In this document: in pieces, positions 36,301-45,547 of the stretch
Numbering within the stretch: position 1 is the stretch's first letter
Layout of the letters: each line of letters begins with the position of its first letter
NCBI RefSeq assembly: GCF_030160715.1
Contig: NZ_BSOW01000037.1
Coordinates: 22,148-86,147 of the forward strand
Direction: 5' to 3'
Source: Bradyrhizobium iriomotense
Lineage (GTDB): Bacteria; Pseudomonadota; Alphaproteobacteria; Rhizobiales; Xanthobacteraceae
DNA: 64,000 nucleotides
Translations under genes and position numbers: made by a program
Notes under the pieces: generated by a model
Told to the model about the DNA's origin: nothing
What the model saw: the letters and a program-made list of their open reading frames with translations, nothing else
Database searches by the model: none

Positions 36301-36789
36301 ATGAAGCGTTCCGATCTCACCGAAAAGCTGCTCGACATCAAGCGCGAGAAGGGCTGGAGCTGGAAATACATCTGCGACAAGATCGGCGGCTATTCGGAGG
36401 TGCTGATCGTCGGCGCGATCATGGGGCAAATGAAGCTGACCAAGCCGCAGGCCGCCAATGCCGGCGAGCTATTCGGGCTGTCGAAGGCCGAGGCGGCGAT
36501 GCTCAACGAGGTGCCGATGCGCGGCACCGCCACGCCGATGCCGCCGACCGATCCGCTGATCTACCGCTTCTACGAGATGGTGATGGTCAACGGCCCGGCC
36601 TGGAAGGCGCTGATCGAGGAGGAGTTCGGCGACGGCATCATGTCGGCGATCGACTTCGACATGGCGATCGAGCGCGTTGCCAACCCCAAGGGCGACCGCG
36701 TCAAGATCACCATGAGCGGCAAATTCCTGCCGTACAAATATTACGGCGCCAGCGGCAACGTGCCGGACTACGGCTTCAAGGAGGAGTGA
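36301..36789 (+). CDS. cynS: Cyanate hydratase (cyanase)
   Basis: A 162-residue cyanase, close to the usual 156. It decomposes cyanate with bicarbonate to ammonia and two CO2 via carbamate. The catalytic triad known from E. coli (Arg, Glu, Ser) is intact in PLIYRFYEMVMVNGPAWKAL and GDGIMSAIDF. The C-terminus KITMSGKFLPYKYYGAS is also typical. GAGGAG precedes the ATG. As last gene of the cluster it gives the best clue to the transporter's substrate and allows cyanate to serve as nitrogen source or be detoxified. Confidence 0.96.
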   Translation: MKRSDLTEKLLDIKREKGWSWKYICDKIGGYSEVLIVGAIMGQMKLTKPQAANAGELFGLSKAEAAMLNEVPMRGTATPMPPTDPLIYRFYEMVMVNGPAWKALIEEEFGDGIMSAIDFDMAIERVANPKGDRVKITMSGKFLPYKYYGASGNVPDYGFKEE

Positions 36790-36793
36790 CAAA

Positions 36794-36877
36794 CCGTCAT
36801 TCCGGGGCGATGCGCAGCATCGAACCCGGAATCTCGAGATTCCGGGATCGCGTCTTCGGCGCGCCCCGGAATGACGG
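36794..36877. repeat. CCGTCATTCCGGGGCG palindromic repeat after cynS
   Basis: The outer arms CCGTCATTCCGGGGCG and CGCCCCGGAATGACGG are perfect complements. Inside are GATGCGCAGCATC and GGAATCTCGAGATTCC hairpins. It may act as a terminator for the cynS cluster and for the convergent gene at 36904. Confidence 0.8.
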
Positions 36878-36903
36878 CAATCGGGGCGCGGTCACGACAA
36901 GCG

Positions 36904-37227
36904 TTATTTCCCGGCCTTCACCTCGGCTGCGGCAACCGCGGCGAACTCGGTCATTTTGGCGCGAATCGCCTGCTCGGTGATCGCGACGCCCTTGGCGGTC
37001 AAATCGCCCAAAATCTTGCGCAGGACGTCACCGTCGCCGGCTTCCTCGAAATCGGCTGCGACAACCTCCTTGGCATAGGCCGTGGCCGCATCGCCCGCGA
37101 TGCCGAGCTTCTCGGCGGCCCACAGGCCGAGCATCCGGTTGCGGCGGGCCTCGGCCTTGAATTTCTGCGCCTCGTCGAGGGCGAATTTCTTCTCGAAACC
37201 TTCCTCGCGCTTGTCGAACGTGGTCAT
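36904..37227 (-). CDS. DUF1476 protein, F1-ATPase zeta (inhibitor) subunit
   Basis: A 107-residue protein, MTTFDKREEGFEKKFALDEA. It has the DUF1476 pattern RRNRMLGLWAAEKLG and a four-helix layout. In Paracoccus and other alphaproteobacteria this family is the zeta subunit that blocks ATP hydrolysis by the F1-ATPase. Strength of inhibition varies between species and cannot be judged here. GGAG seven bases before the ATG sets the start at 37227. Confidence 0.9.
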   Translation of the reverse strand: MTTFDKREEGFEKKFALDEAQKFKAEARRNRMLGLWAAEKLGIAGDAATAYAKEVVAADFEEAGDGDVLRKILGDLTAKGVAITEQAIRAKMTEFAAVAAAEVKAGK

Positions 37228-37542
37228 GCTTCTCCGTCCCAATTTCCTGGCTGAATCCGGCCGTGACGCCGCGTTGCGGTGACCCCGGGCCATGCCTAGA
37301 TAAGGGGCACGAATCGGCAGAACAACGAGCCGTTAAGCCGCAGGCAAGACGGTATAAGTTGGTCCCGGAAGAGCCGGATCGATTGTGCTGGGACAGCCAA
37401 TCGGATAGGTTGCCTAAAGGTTTGGTTCCTGTTCTGTTTCTATGGGTTCCGGGCCGTTCACGGCAGCTCCGCTGTGGGTCGTAATCCTTGTCAACCGGAG
37501 CACACCAAATTCATGGATTTTAACAAAACACGGTACATCCCC
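37228..37542. other. Intergenic region upstream of purC
   Basis: A divergent gap that must hold promoters for the zeta-subunit gene and the purC-purS unit. I see no repeat and no convincing promoter or riboswitch. An in-frame extension of purC (from 37513) may occupy its last 30 bases. Confidence 0.55.
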
Positions 37543-38310
37543 ATGAGCCGTCGGCGTCGTATTTATGAAGGCAAGGCAAAGGTTCTTTACGAAGGTCCCG
37601 AGCCCGGCACCCTGATCCAGCACTTCAAGGACGATGCCACCGCGTTCAATGCGAAGAAGCACCAGGTGATCGAGGGCAAGGGCGTCCTCAACAACCGGAT
37701 CTCGGAGTACCTGTTTCAGCACCTCAACGACATCGGGGTGCCGACCCATTTCATCCGCCGCCTCAACATGCGCGAGCAGCTGATCCGCGAGGTCGAGATC
37801 GTGCCGCTGGAGGTGGTGGTGCGGAACGTTGCCGCGGGCTCGCTATCGCAGCGGCTGGGCATCGAGGAGGGCACGCAGCTCCCGCGCTCGATCATCGAAT
37901 TCTACTACAAGAACGACCAGCTCAATGACCCCATGGTGTCGGAAGAGCACATCACCGCTTTCGGCTGGGCGACGCCGCAGGAGATCGACGACATCATGGC
38001 GCTTGCCATCCGCGTCAACGACTTCCTCACCGGCCTCTTCCTCGGCATCGGCATCCGCCTCGTCGACTTCAAGATGGAATGCGGCCGCCTGTTCGAGAAC
38101 GAGATGATGCGCATCATCGTCGCCGACGAGATCTCGCCCGACTCCTGCCGGCTCTGGGACATCAAGTCGAACGAGAAGCTCGACAAGGACCGCTTCCGCA
38201 GGGACCTCGGCGGTCTGCTCGAGGCCTATACCGAAGTTGCAAAGCGCCTCGGCATCCTCATGGAGAACGAGCGTCCGGCGGGCTCGGGCCCGGTGCTGGT
38301 GAAGAGCTAA
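37543..38310 (+). CDS. purC: Phosphoribosylaminoimidazole-succinocarboxamide synthase
   Basis: A 255-residue SAICAR synthetase joining aspartate to CAIR in purine synthesis. Typical parts are RRRIYEGKAKVLYEG, KDDATAFNAKKHQVIEGKG, VPLEVVVRNVAAGSLSQRLG and ISPDSCRLWD. I follow the usual family N-terminus MSRRRRIYEGK at 37543. The in-frame ATG at 37513 has a distant GGAG and would add MDFNKTRYIP. It is followed 14 bases later by purS. Confidence 0.96.
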   Translation: MSRRRRIYEGKAKVLYEGPEPGTLIQHFKDDATAFNAKKHQVIEGKGVLNNRISEYLFQHLNDIGVPTHFIRRLNMREQLIREVEIVPLEVVVRNVAAGSLSQRLGIEEGTQLPRSIIEFYYKNDQLNDPMVSEEHITAFGWATPQEIDDIMALAIRVNDFLTGLFLGIGIRLVDFKMECGRLFENEMMRIIVADEISPDSCRLWDIKSNEKLDKDRFRRDLGGLLEAYTEVAKRLGILMENERPAGSGPVLVKS

Positions 38311-38324
38311 GAGGGATTATCGAC

Positions 38325-38564
38325 GTGAAGGCACGTGTCACCGTTACCCTGAAGACGGGCATTCTGGATCCGCAGGGCAAGGCCATCGAAGGCGCGCTGA
38401 AGTCGCTCGGCGTCGACGGCGTCGCCAGCGTCCGTCAGGGCAAGGTGTTCGACATCGAGCTCGCCGGCGCGGACAAGGCCAAGGCGGAGGCCGCGCTGAA
38501 GGAAGCCGCCGACAAGCTGCTCGCCAACACTGTCATCGAGAACTACCGCGTCGAGATCGTCTGA
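38325..38564 (+). CDS. purS: FGAM synthase subunit PurS
   Basis: A 79-residue protein (MKARVTVTLKTGILDPQGKA, then VASVRQGKVFDIELAGADK). It is the small subunit of the three-part FGAM synthase with PurQ and PurL, all encoded in this window. It starts at a GTG with GAGGGA eight bases upstream, 14 bases after purC. Confidence 0.93.
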   Translation: MKARVTVTLKTGILDPQGKAIEGALKSLGVDGVASVRQGKVFDIELAGADKAKAEAALKEAADKLLANTVIENYRVEIV

Positions 38565-38578
38565 GCTCGCGTCGTGCT

Positions 38579-39595
38579 TTACAGCCACCCGGCGCGGCGG
38601 AAGCGCCAGTAGAGCGCGATGCACGCAGTCACCATCAGGCCCAGCACGACGAAGTAGCCGTACTCCCACTCGAGCTCCGGCATGTGCTTGAAGTTCATGC
38701 CGTAGATCCCGGCAACCGCCGTTGGAACTGCGATGATCGCAAGCCAGGAGGCGAGTCTCTTCGAGACCACGGTCTCCTGCGCCTGGCCGACCAGGAGGCT
38801 CGCCTCGAACGCGAACGCCAGCACCTCGCGCATGGAATCGATGCGCTCCTGGATGTTGCGGACGTGGTCGGTGACGTCGCGGAACAGGGGCTGCATGGTC
38901 GGGCGCACCATCGACAGCTCGTCATGCTCCAGCCGCCGGCAGACTTCCACTAGGGGGCCGATGGCGTTGCGCAGCCGCAGAAGGTCGCGGCGCAGCATGT
39001 ACAGCCGCTCGATCTGTGGCTTGGTGATCACGTTCGACAGCACGTAATCCTCGATCTCCTCGACCTCCTCATGAATGCTCTCGAGCACGGGGGAGTAGTT
39101 GTCGACGATGAAATCGAGGATGGCATAGAGGATGTAGTCCTCGCCGCGGGCCAGCGCCCGCGGGCAGCTCTCGCAGCGCTCGCGCACCGCCGTATAGGAC
39201 GTCGAGGCGCCGTGACGGACCGTGACGAGATAGCCGTCGCCGACGAAGATGTGTGTCTCGCCGAAGGCGATTCGGCCCTCGATCAGTTGCGCGGTCCGCG
39301 CCACGATGAACAGGGCCTCGCCATATTGCTCGATCTTCGGCCGCTGATGGGCGTGGTTCGCGTCCTCGATCGCGAGCTCGTGCAGGTCGAATTGCTTCTG
39401 AACGGCGCTGAGCAGCGCCATGTCCGGCTCGTGCAGCCCGATCCAGACGACATGGCCGGGCTTTGCCCGCCAGCTCGAGGCTTCGCTGATCGCGACGTTG
39501 GCGACGCGCCGGCCGTCGACATAGGCGCCGGCCGCAACGACGCCCTCGGTGGAGACCGGTTCGGCTGGGGATGTAGGCGACGACGGGACGTTCAT
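38579..39595 (-). CDS. corA: CorA-family magnesium/cobalt channel
   Basis: A 338-residue CorA-type protein: a large cytoplasmic alpha/beta domain with a long stalk helix (VLESIHEEVEEIEDYVLSN), then two C-terminal membrane helices. The signature YGMNFKHMPEL lies in the loop between them. It should mediate Mg2+ (or Co2+/Ni2+) influx. The start MNVPSSPTSP at 39595 is chosen because the first domain begins only 20 residues later. It is embedded between purS and purQ on the opposite strand. Confidence 0.9.
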   Translation of the reverse strand: MNVPSSPTSPAEPVSTEGVVAAGAYVDGRRVANVAISEASSWRAKPGHVVWIGLHEPDMALLSAVQKQFDLHELAIEDANHAHQRPKIEQYGEALFIVARTAQLIEGRIAFGETHIFVGDGYLVTVRHGASTSYTAVRERCESCPRALARGEDYILYAILDFIVDNYSPVLESIHEEVEEIEDYVLSNVITKPQIERLYMLRRDLLRLRNAIGPLVEVCRRLEHDELSMVRPTMQPLFRDVTDHVRNIQERIDSMREVLAFAFEASLLVGQAQETVVSKRLASWLAIIAVPTAVAGIYGMNFKHMPELEWEYGYFVVLGLMVTACIALYWRFRRAGWL

Positions 39596-39765
39596 GGCTG
39601 CAATCCCGGGCAAAATCGTTCGGGCGGAGGGTGGGCTATGGCCTGTGTACAAAGCCGTCAGGCGAGGCTAGCACTGGTAAAATCCGCGTCAAATGGATAT
39701 GTCTCCTCACGATTTGGCGTGCTGCGCCAGCCCGATTCCAATCCTCGTCCCGGAACTGAAAAGCC

Positions 39766-40467
39766 ATGAAAGCCGCCATCCTCGTCTTTCCCGGAATCAA
39801 CCGCGAGCGCGACATGGCGCGTGCGCTGAAGCTGATCTCGGGTCACGAGCCGGCGATGGTCTGGCACGCCGAGACCTCGCTCCCGGCAGGAACCGATCTC
39901 GTCGTGGTGCCCGGCGGCTTCTCCTATGGCGATTACCTGCGCTGTGGCGCGATTGCGGCGCGCGCGCCGGTGATGGATGCGGTGCGCGACTATGCGGCCA
40001 AGGGCGGCCTCGTGCTCGGCGTCTGCAACGGTTTCCAGATTCTCTGCGAATCCGGCCTTTTGCCGGGCGTCTTGATGCGCAACGCGCGGCTGAAATTCAT
40101 CTGTCACGACGTGCATCTGCGCGTCGAACGCTCCGATACGCCCTTCACCCGCGGCTACAATGCCGGCCAGGTGATCCGCGTGCCGGTCGCCCATGGCGAG
40201 GGCAACTACGAGGCCGATGAGGAAACCATCAAGCGGCTCGAAGGCGAGGGGCGGGTGCTCTATCGCTACTGCTCGGCCGAAGGCGTCGTCGACGAGGCCC
40301 ATAACATCAACGGCGCGGCGCATTCCATTGCCGGCATCGTCAACGACAAGGGCAACGTGCTCGGCATGATGCCGCATCCGGAAAACCACGTCGAAGACAT
40401 CATGGGCTGCACCGACGGCCGTGGCCTGTTCGCCGGCCTCGTCGCGCATCTCGACCGCGCGGCGTGA
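39766..40467 (+). CDS. purQ: FGAM synthase subunit PurQ (glutaminase)
   Basis: A 233-residue class I glutamine amidotransferase. The nucleophile is the Cys in LGVCNGFQIL and the His-Glu pair lies in MMPHPENHVED. It supplies ammonia to PurL in the conversion of FGAR to FGAM. GAACTGAAAAGCC precedes the ATG without a strong ribosome binding site. Confidence 0.95.
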   Translation: MKAAILVFPGINRERDMARALKLISGHEPAMVWHAETSLPAGTDLVVVPGGFSYGDYLRCGAIAARAPVMDAVRDYAAKGGLVLGVCNGFQILCESGLLPGVLMRNARLKFICHDVHLRVERSDTPFTRGYNAGQVIRVPVAHGEGNYEADEETIKRLEGEGRVLYRYCSAEGVVDEAHNINGAAHSIAGIVNDKGNVLGMMPHPENHVEDIMGCTDGRGLFAGLVAHLDRAA

Positions 40468-40499
40468 ACCGCATCACGCGACATCGCGACTGACGGAGG

Positions 40500-40540
40500 G
40501 TTGTTCGAGCGGGCGCGAAGGCGCTCGCGATCCGAACAAC
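40500..40540 (+). terminator. Possible terminator after purQ
   Basis: GTTGTTCG (40500-40507) pairs with CGAACAAC (40533-40540), and an inner GCGCGAAGGCGC hairpin strengthens it. The sequence then continues TCTGGATTGTTTC, a poor T-run, so efficiency is uncertain. Confidence 0.4.
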
Positions 40541-40611
40541 TCTGGATTGTTTCATTGCGCTGACATGCTATCAAGGGTGTCGGTGCCATTGATACTTACG
40601 TCGGATTTCGC

Positions 40612-41349
40612 ATGCCCGTTGCCCTGATCGTCCTGCTGCTCGAGATCACGCTCATCTGGCACGCGGCGCGCACCGGGCGCTTGCGGCCCTGGGCGTTCAT
40701 CGTCCTGATGGTGCCGTTGATCGGCTCGCTCGCCTACATCGTGGTCGAGCTCATTCCCGAATGGTTCTCCAGCCCGCAGGCGCGGCAGGCGCGCCAAAAC
40801 TTTGCCAACCGGCTCGATCCGGAAAAGCGCTATCGCGAATTGCAGGATCGCCTCGCCGCGACCGACACCATCGCCAATCGCGCCGCGCTGGCCGAGGAAT
40901 GCGCGAAGATCGGGCGGCTCGGCGAGGCGGAGCGGCACTACGATCACATCCTGAAGCTGCCGATGGGGCACGACCCTATCTATGCGCTCGGCAAGGCGCA
41001 GGCGGAGTTTTCCGGCAATCGTCCGGCCGATGCGCTGGCGACCCTCGACGATCTCCAGAAGCAGTGGCCGGAGTTCGATTCGGCCGAGGCGCATCTTCTG
41101 TACGCTCGCGCGCTCGCCGAGGTCGGACGTCTCGACGAGGCGCTCGAGGAATATCACGCCGTGTCGGGCTACTTCCCCGGCGCCGAGGCGCGGGTGCGCT
41201 ATGGCATGCTCTTGCAAATGGTCGGCCGCACCGCGGAGGCGCGGGTGGTCTTCAACGAGCTCCTGATCCAGATGCGGCGCGCACCGAAATATCTTCGCGA
41301 TGCGCAGGCCGAGTGGCTCTCGATCGCCGAGAAGCAGATCTCGACCTGA
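40612..41349 (+). CDS. Membrane-anchored TPR protein
   Basis: A 245-residue protein. Two N-terminal helices (VALIVLLLEITLIWHA and WAFIVLMVPLIGSLAYIVVE) resemble the PLDc_N-type membrane anchor. From about residue 85 tetratricopeptide repeats follow (LAEECAKIGRLGEAERHYDH, LLYARALAEVGRLDEALEEY, MLLQMVGRTAEARVVFNELL). It is probably a scaffold at the inner membrane; partners are unknown. Confidence 0.82.
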   Translation: MPVALIVLLLEITLIWHAARTGRLRPWAFIVLMVPLIGSLAYIVVELIPEWFSSPQARQARQNFANRLDPEKRYRELQDRLAATDTIANRAALAEECAKIGRLGEAERHYDHILKLPMGHDPIYALGKAQAEFSGNRPADALATLDDLQKQWPEFDSAEAHLLYARALAEVGRLDEALEEYHAVSGYFPGAEARVRYGMLLQMVGRTAEARVVFNELLIQMRRAPKYLRDAQAEWLSIAEKQIST

Positions 41350-41393
41350 GCAGCCCGCGCGAGCTCGCCGTCGCGCGCGGTGCGGCTCCCGGG

Positions 41394-41855
41394 TTAGCCG
41401 CCGGCCGGCGATGGCGGCTTCCGCTTCACCCGCTTGATCGTGCCAGAGAAGGTGAACAGCCTGCGCTCGCCGGCCATCATCTCCCCGCGCAGGAAGATCA
41501 GCGAGCCGCCGGCGCGGGTGACCTCGCCGGTGCACTCGATCAGTTCGCCCTCGTGCCCGGCATCGAGGAATTCGCAGGCAAAATTGACGGTTACGCCCCG
41601 GCCGTCCAGCGCATGGCGGCCGATCGCGAAAAGGCAGTAATCGGCGAACGCCATGAAGCACCCGCCATGGACGTTCTGGGACCCGTTGAGATGCTTTTTT
41701 TCGACCCGGAAGGCGCAGCGGACGCGGCCGTCGTCCTCGAAGCGGTGCCAGAAGGGGCCGATATGGTTCTCAAAACTGTCGCGAATCCAGGTCTGCCAGC
41801 CCTTGAATTCCCCCTCGGTCGCGACATGCAGGTCGGGGCGCTGGGGAGGCGTCAT
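41394..41855 (-). CDS. PaaI-like hotdog thioesterase
   Basis: A 153-residue hotdog-fold protein. The core helix motif is NGSQNVHGGCFMAFADYCLF, and VTVNFACEFLDAGHEGEL forms the following strands. It probably hydrolyses an acyl-CoA in the cytoplasm. I prefer the ATG at 41855 (MTPPQRPDLHV) to the TTG at 41873. It shares little sequence with the other thioesterase at 8371-8835. Confidence 0.82.
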   Translation of the reverse strand: MTPPQRPDLHVATEGEFKGWQTWIRDSFENHIGPFWHRFEDDGRVRCAFRVEKKHLNGSQNVHGGCFMAFADYCLFAIGRHALDGRGVTVNFACEFLDAGHEGELIECTGEVTRAGGSLIFLRGEMMAGERRLFTFSGTIKRVKRKPPSPAGG

Positions 41856-42056
41856 TTTGGTCAGCTCGTGCAAGGAATGGGGCCTTCAAATGAGGGGTTC
41901 TTGCCCTTAAATCCGATCCGTCCGCGCTGTGCAATTCCTGTTCCCGCGGGCCCCTTCTGCAAAACTATGGACAGTGGGAAAATGCGCCTTAAAGGGCTTT
42001 TCCCAGGCCGTGGATGTTCCTAAGAACGGCCAGACCCCGCCGAAAGCGCCAAATCC

Positions 42057-44270
42057 ATGCTCAAGAACGAACCGAAGATCACCCCCGAACTGGTCGCCGC
42101 CCACGGGCTCAAGCCCGATGAGTATGAGCGTATCCTGAAGCTGATCGGGCGGGAGCCGACCTTCACCGAGCTCGGCATCTTCTCGGCGATGTGGAACGAG
42201 CACTGCTCGTACAAATCCTCGCGCATCCATCTGCGCGGCCTGCCGACCAAGGCGCCCTGGGTGATCCAGGGTCCCGGCGAGAATGCCGGTGTGATCGACA
42301 TCGGTGACGGCCAGGCGGTGGTCTTCAAGATGGAGAGCCACAACCATCCGAGCTACATCGAGCCCTATCAGGGCGCGACCACCGGCGTCGGAGGCATCTT
42401 GCGCGACGTCTTCACCATGGGCGCCCGGCCGATCGCCTGCCTGAACGCGCTGAGCTTTGGCGCGCCCGAGCATCCCAAGACGCGGCACCTCGTCTCCGGC
42501 GTGGTGGCCGGCGTTGGCGGCTACGGCAATTCCTTCGGGGTGCCGACGGTCGGCGGCCAGGTGCGTTTCCACACCCGCTATGACGGCAATATCCTCGTCA
42601 ACGCCATGGCGGTCGGGCTCGCAGATACCGACAAGATCTTCTATGCGGCCGCCTCCGGCGTGAACATGCCGATCGTCTATCTCGGCTCCAAGACGGGGCG
42701 CGACGGCATTCATGGCGCCTCGATGGCGTCGGCCGAGTTCGACGACAAGTCCGAGGAGAAGCGTCCGACCGTTCAGGTCGGCGATCCCTTTGCCGAGAAG
42801 CTGCTGCTGGAAGCCTGTCTCGAGATCATGGAAAAGGGCTGCGTCATCGCGATCCAGGACATGGGCGCGGCGGGGCTCACATGTTCGGCGGTCGAGATGG
42901 GCGCCAAGGGCGACCTCGGCGTCGATCTCGATCTCGACGCCGTGCCGACGCGCGAGACCGGCATGAGCGCCTACGAGATGATGCTCTCGGAGAGCCAGGA
43001 GCGCATGCTCATGGTGCTCAAGCCCGAGAAGGAGAAAGAGGCCGAAGCGATCTTCGAGAAGTGGGGGCTGGATTTCGCCGTGGTCGGCTACACCACGCCC
43101 ACCAAGCGCTTCGTGGTCAAGCATGGCGGCGACGTCATGGCCGACCTGCCGATCAAGGAGCTTGGCGACGAGGCGCCGGTCTACGACCGGCCGCATGTCC
43201 CCTCAAGCGCACTGCCGATCGTGCACGCGCGCGAAGTGGCGGCGCCGATGGGCATTGGTGCTGCGCTCGAGAAGCTGATCGGCACGCCCGAGCTATGCAG
43301 CAAGCGCTGGGTCTGGGAGCAGTACGACCACGTCATTCTCGGCAACACGGTGCAACGCCCCGGCGGCGATGCCGCTGTCGTTCGCGTGGAGGACGGGCCG
43401 AAGGGCCTTGCGATGACCGTCGACGTCACGCCGCGCTATTGCGAGGCCGATCCATTCGAGGGTGGCAAGCAGGCGGTGGCCGAAGCCTGGCGCAACATTA
43501 CCGCGGTCGGCGGCAAGCCGCTCGCGATCACCGACAATCTCAATTTCGGCAATCCGGAGCGGCCCGAGATCATGGGCCAGTTCGTCGGCTGCCTGAAGGG
43601 TATCTCGGAAGCCTGCCGCGCGCTGGATTTCCCGGTCGTGTCCGGCAACGTGTCGCTCTACAACGAGACCAACGGCCGCGCGATCCTGCCGACGCCCTCG
43701 ATCGGCGGCGTCGGCGTGCTCGATGATTTCACCAAGTCCGCTTCGCTCGCTTTCAAGGCCGAAGGCGAGGCGGTCCTGTTGATCGGCGAGACCCATGGCT
43801 GGCTCGGCCAGTCGGTCTACCTGCGCGACCTCTGCGGTCGCGAGGAGGGCGCGCCGCCGCCGGTCGATCTCGCCGCCGAGAAGCGCAATGGCGACGTCGT
43901 GCGCGGCATGATCCATGCGGGCACCGCCACCGCGGCGCACGATCTCTCCGACGGCGGCCTCCTGGTCGCACTGGCCGAGATGGCGATGGCCAGCGGCATC
44001 GGCGCGCGCCTGTTGGCTGCGCCGGCCGCGCTCGTGCCGCACGCCTACTGGTTCGGCGAGGACCAGGCGCGCTACATCGTGACCGTGCCCGAAACGCAGG
44101 CCGGCCTCGTGCTTGCAAAGATGCGCGGCTGCGAGGTGCCCTGCGTGCGCATCGGCACCACCGGCGGCGACACGATCGCGATTGCCGGCGAGGCGCCGGT
44201 CAAGATCGAGACGCTGCGCACCGCGTTCGAGCGCTGGCTGCCGGAGTACATGGGCGCGAAGGTGGCGTAA
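42057..44270 (+). CDS. purL: FGAM synthase subunit PurL
   Basis: A 737-residue PurL of the small (bacterial three-part) type. Landmarks are WNEHCSYKSSRIHL, the ATP-binding KMESHNHPSYIEPYQGATTG, GGYGNSFGVPTVGG, and the second PurM-like half with VVSGNVSLYNETNG and AHDLSDGGLLVALAEMA. It forms FGAM from FGAR, ATP and ammonia delivered by PurQ, with PurS bridging the subunits. Confidence 0.97.
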   Translation: MLKNEPKITPELVAAHGLKPDEYERILKLIGREPTFTELGIFSAMWNEHCSYKSSRIHLRGLPTKAPWVIQGPGENAGVIDIGDGQAVVFKMESHNHPSYIEPYQGATTGVGGILRDVFTMGARPIACLNALSFGAPEHPKTRHLVSGVVAGVGGYGNSFGVPTVGGQVRFHTRYDGNILVNAMAVGLADTDKIFYAAASGVNMPIVYLGSKTGRDGIHGASMASAEFDDKSEEKRPTVQVGDPFAEKLLLEACLEIMEKGCVIAIQDMGAAGLTCSAVEMGAKGDLGVDLDLDAVPTRETGMSAYEMMLSESQERMLMVLKPEKEKEAEAIFEKWGLDFAVVGYTTPTKRFVVKHGGDVMADLPIKELGDEAPVYDRPHVPSSALPIVHAREVAAPMGIGAALEKLIGTPELCSKRWVWEQYDHVILGNTVQRPGGDAAVVRVEDGPKGLAMTVDVTPRYCEADPFEGGKQAVAEAWRNITAVGGKPLAITDNLNFGNPERPEIMGQFVGCLKGISEACRALDFPVVSGNVSLYNETNGRAILPTPSIGGVGVLDDFTKSASLAFKAEGEAVLLIGETHGWLGQSVYLRDLCGREEGAPPPVDLAAEKRNGDVVRGMIHAGTATAAHDLSDGGLLVALAEMAMASGIGARLLAAPAALVPHAYWFGEDQARYIVTVPETQAGLVLAKMRGCEVPCVRIGTTGGDTIAIAGEAPVKIETLRTAFERWLPEYMGAKVA

Positions 44271-44275
44271 GCCGC

Positions 44276-44350
44276 GTAGCCCGGATGAGCGAAGCGACAT
44301 CCGGGTCTTCTTTGTGCGATTTCCCGGATATTGCCGCTCATCCGGGCTAC
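44276..44350. repeat. GTAGCCCGGATGAGCG palindromic repeat
   Basis: The arms GTAGCCCGGATGAGCG (44276-44291) and CGCTCATCCGGGCTAC (44335-44350) are exact complements. An inner ACATCCGGGT / ATTTCCCGGATAT pairing lies between them. It sits between the convergent purL and acyltransferase genes and could terminate both. Confidence 0.85.
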
Positions 44351-44362
44351 GGCTTTCCAGCC

Positions 44363-45547
44363 TCACAACACCCGTGTGGCGCCGGGAATCTTTCGTAGCG
44401 CTGCGGTGGCGGCCCAGCTCAGGATCATCGTGAGCACGAACGCGATCGTTGCCTTGACGATCGCCGGCAAGCTGGCGTCGAACATGAGATACTGAATCCA
44501 CAGCACGATCGGATAGTGCACGAGGAACATGCCGTAGGCTTCGCCCTGCATGCGGTCGAGCAACGTCGGTCCCGGTGCTTTCGAGTGCAGGAAGAAGGCG
44601 AGGATCGTCAACATGATCGACGCCGAGTACAGCACGAAGAAACTGCCGTAGATCGAATGGTACCACCACGGCAGCACCGGCGGATTACCGAGGATCTCGC
44701 GCTTGACGTAGATCATGCACCACATCCCGACGTAAGGGATCAGCGTCACGAACAGCCAGTTCCAGCGGCTCTTCGGCAACTGGCCATCCGCGCTGAGCAC
44801 GCCGGTCGAGATGCTGGCGCAACCCACGCCGGCGCCGATGAAGAAGTAGGAAGCATAGAGCAGCACCCGGCTGGCCTGCACCGAGAACGGCCCGAGTTCG
44901 AACCAGTGATTGACGCCGTAGTGGATCAGCATCGGGATGTAGGCGATCTCGCTGACGATCCAGAGCAGCAGCCAGAACCGCCACGGCTCATTGAAGCCCA
45001 ATTGTGAGATACGGTTGATCGGAAACACCAGCGTCGACGAGACCCGGTAGAGCAGGCACGCCGTAATGTCGAAGGCGAGCAGCACCCAGACGAACCAGAC
45101 CGGGCCGCTTGGCCACGGCCCGACCGTCACTGTCTTCCACCAGAACGCCGAGAAGGTGAGATCAGAACCTCCCTGCAATGCCAGCGCATAGTAGGCGAGC
45201 GGGATCAGCGTCAGCGCGCAGACGGCGAAGGGAAGTCCGAGCCGCAGCAGGCGGTCGCGGATGAAGGTCAGCGGCGTCTTGTGGCCGAGGCCGGGCCATA
45301 CGAACAGTCCCGACAGGAAGAAGAACATCGCCATGAAGAAGGAGTCGTTGGCGAGTACGATGAGGTCGAACCCGATCCACTCGGTCGGATCGGTGTGACC
45401 GAAATAGGTGTAGGGGATGACGGCGTGGTGCAGCAGCACCACGACGGTCAGGAACGTCCGCGCCCGATCCAGCGACAGGTTTCGCGCTTTGCTTTTGGAG
45501 GCGGGGCGGACATCCGCACCAACTGCCGTCTGTGAGATGGTGGTCAT
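44363..45547 (-). CDS. Acyltransferase family 3 membrane protein
   Basis: A 394-residue protein with about ten membrane helices and the acyltransferase-3 signature near the N-terminus (LSLDRARTFLTVVVLLHHAV, where RA...HH replaces the RxxxH motif region), then FFFLSGLFVWPGLG and, near the end, YGMFLVHYPIVLWIQYLMF. Family members transfer acetyl or other acyl groups to surface sugars or lipids. The ATG at 45547 has GGGGGGCG upstream. No glycan genes lie next to it. Confidence 0.85.
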   Translation of the reverse strand: MTTISQTAVGADVRPASKSKARNLSLDRARTFLTVVVLLHHAVIPYTYFGHTDPTEWIGFDLIVLANDSFFMAMFFFLSGLFVWPGLGHKTPLTFIRDRLLRLGLPFAVCALTLIPLAYYALALQGGSDLTFSAFWWKTVTVGPWPSGPVWFVWVLLAFDITACLLYRVSSTLVFPINRISQLGFNEPWRFWLLLWIVSEIAYIPMLIHYGVNHWFELGPFSVQASRVLLYASYFFIGAGVGCASISTGVLSADGQLPKSRWNWLFVTLIPYVGMWCMIYVKREILGNPPVLPWWYHSIYGSFFVLYSASIMLTILAFFLHSKAPGPTLLDRMQGEAYGMFLVHYPIVLWIQYLMFDASLPAIVKATIAFVLTMILSWAATAALRKIPGATRVL

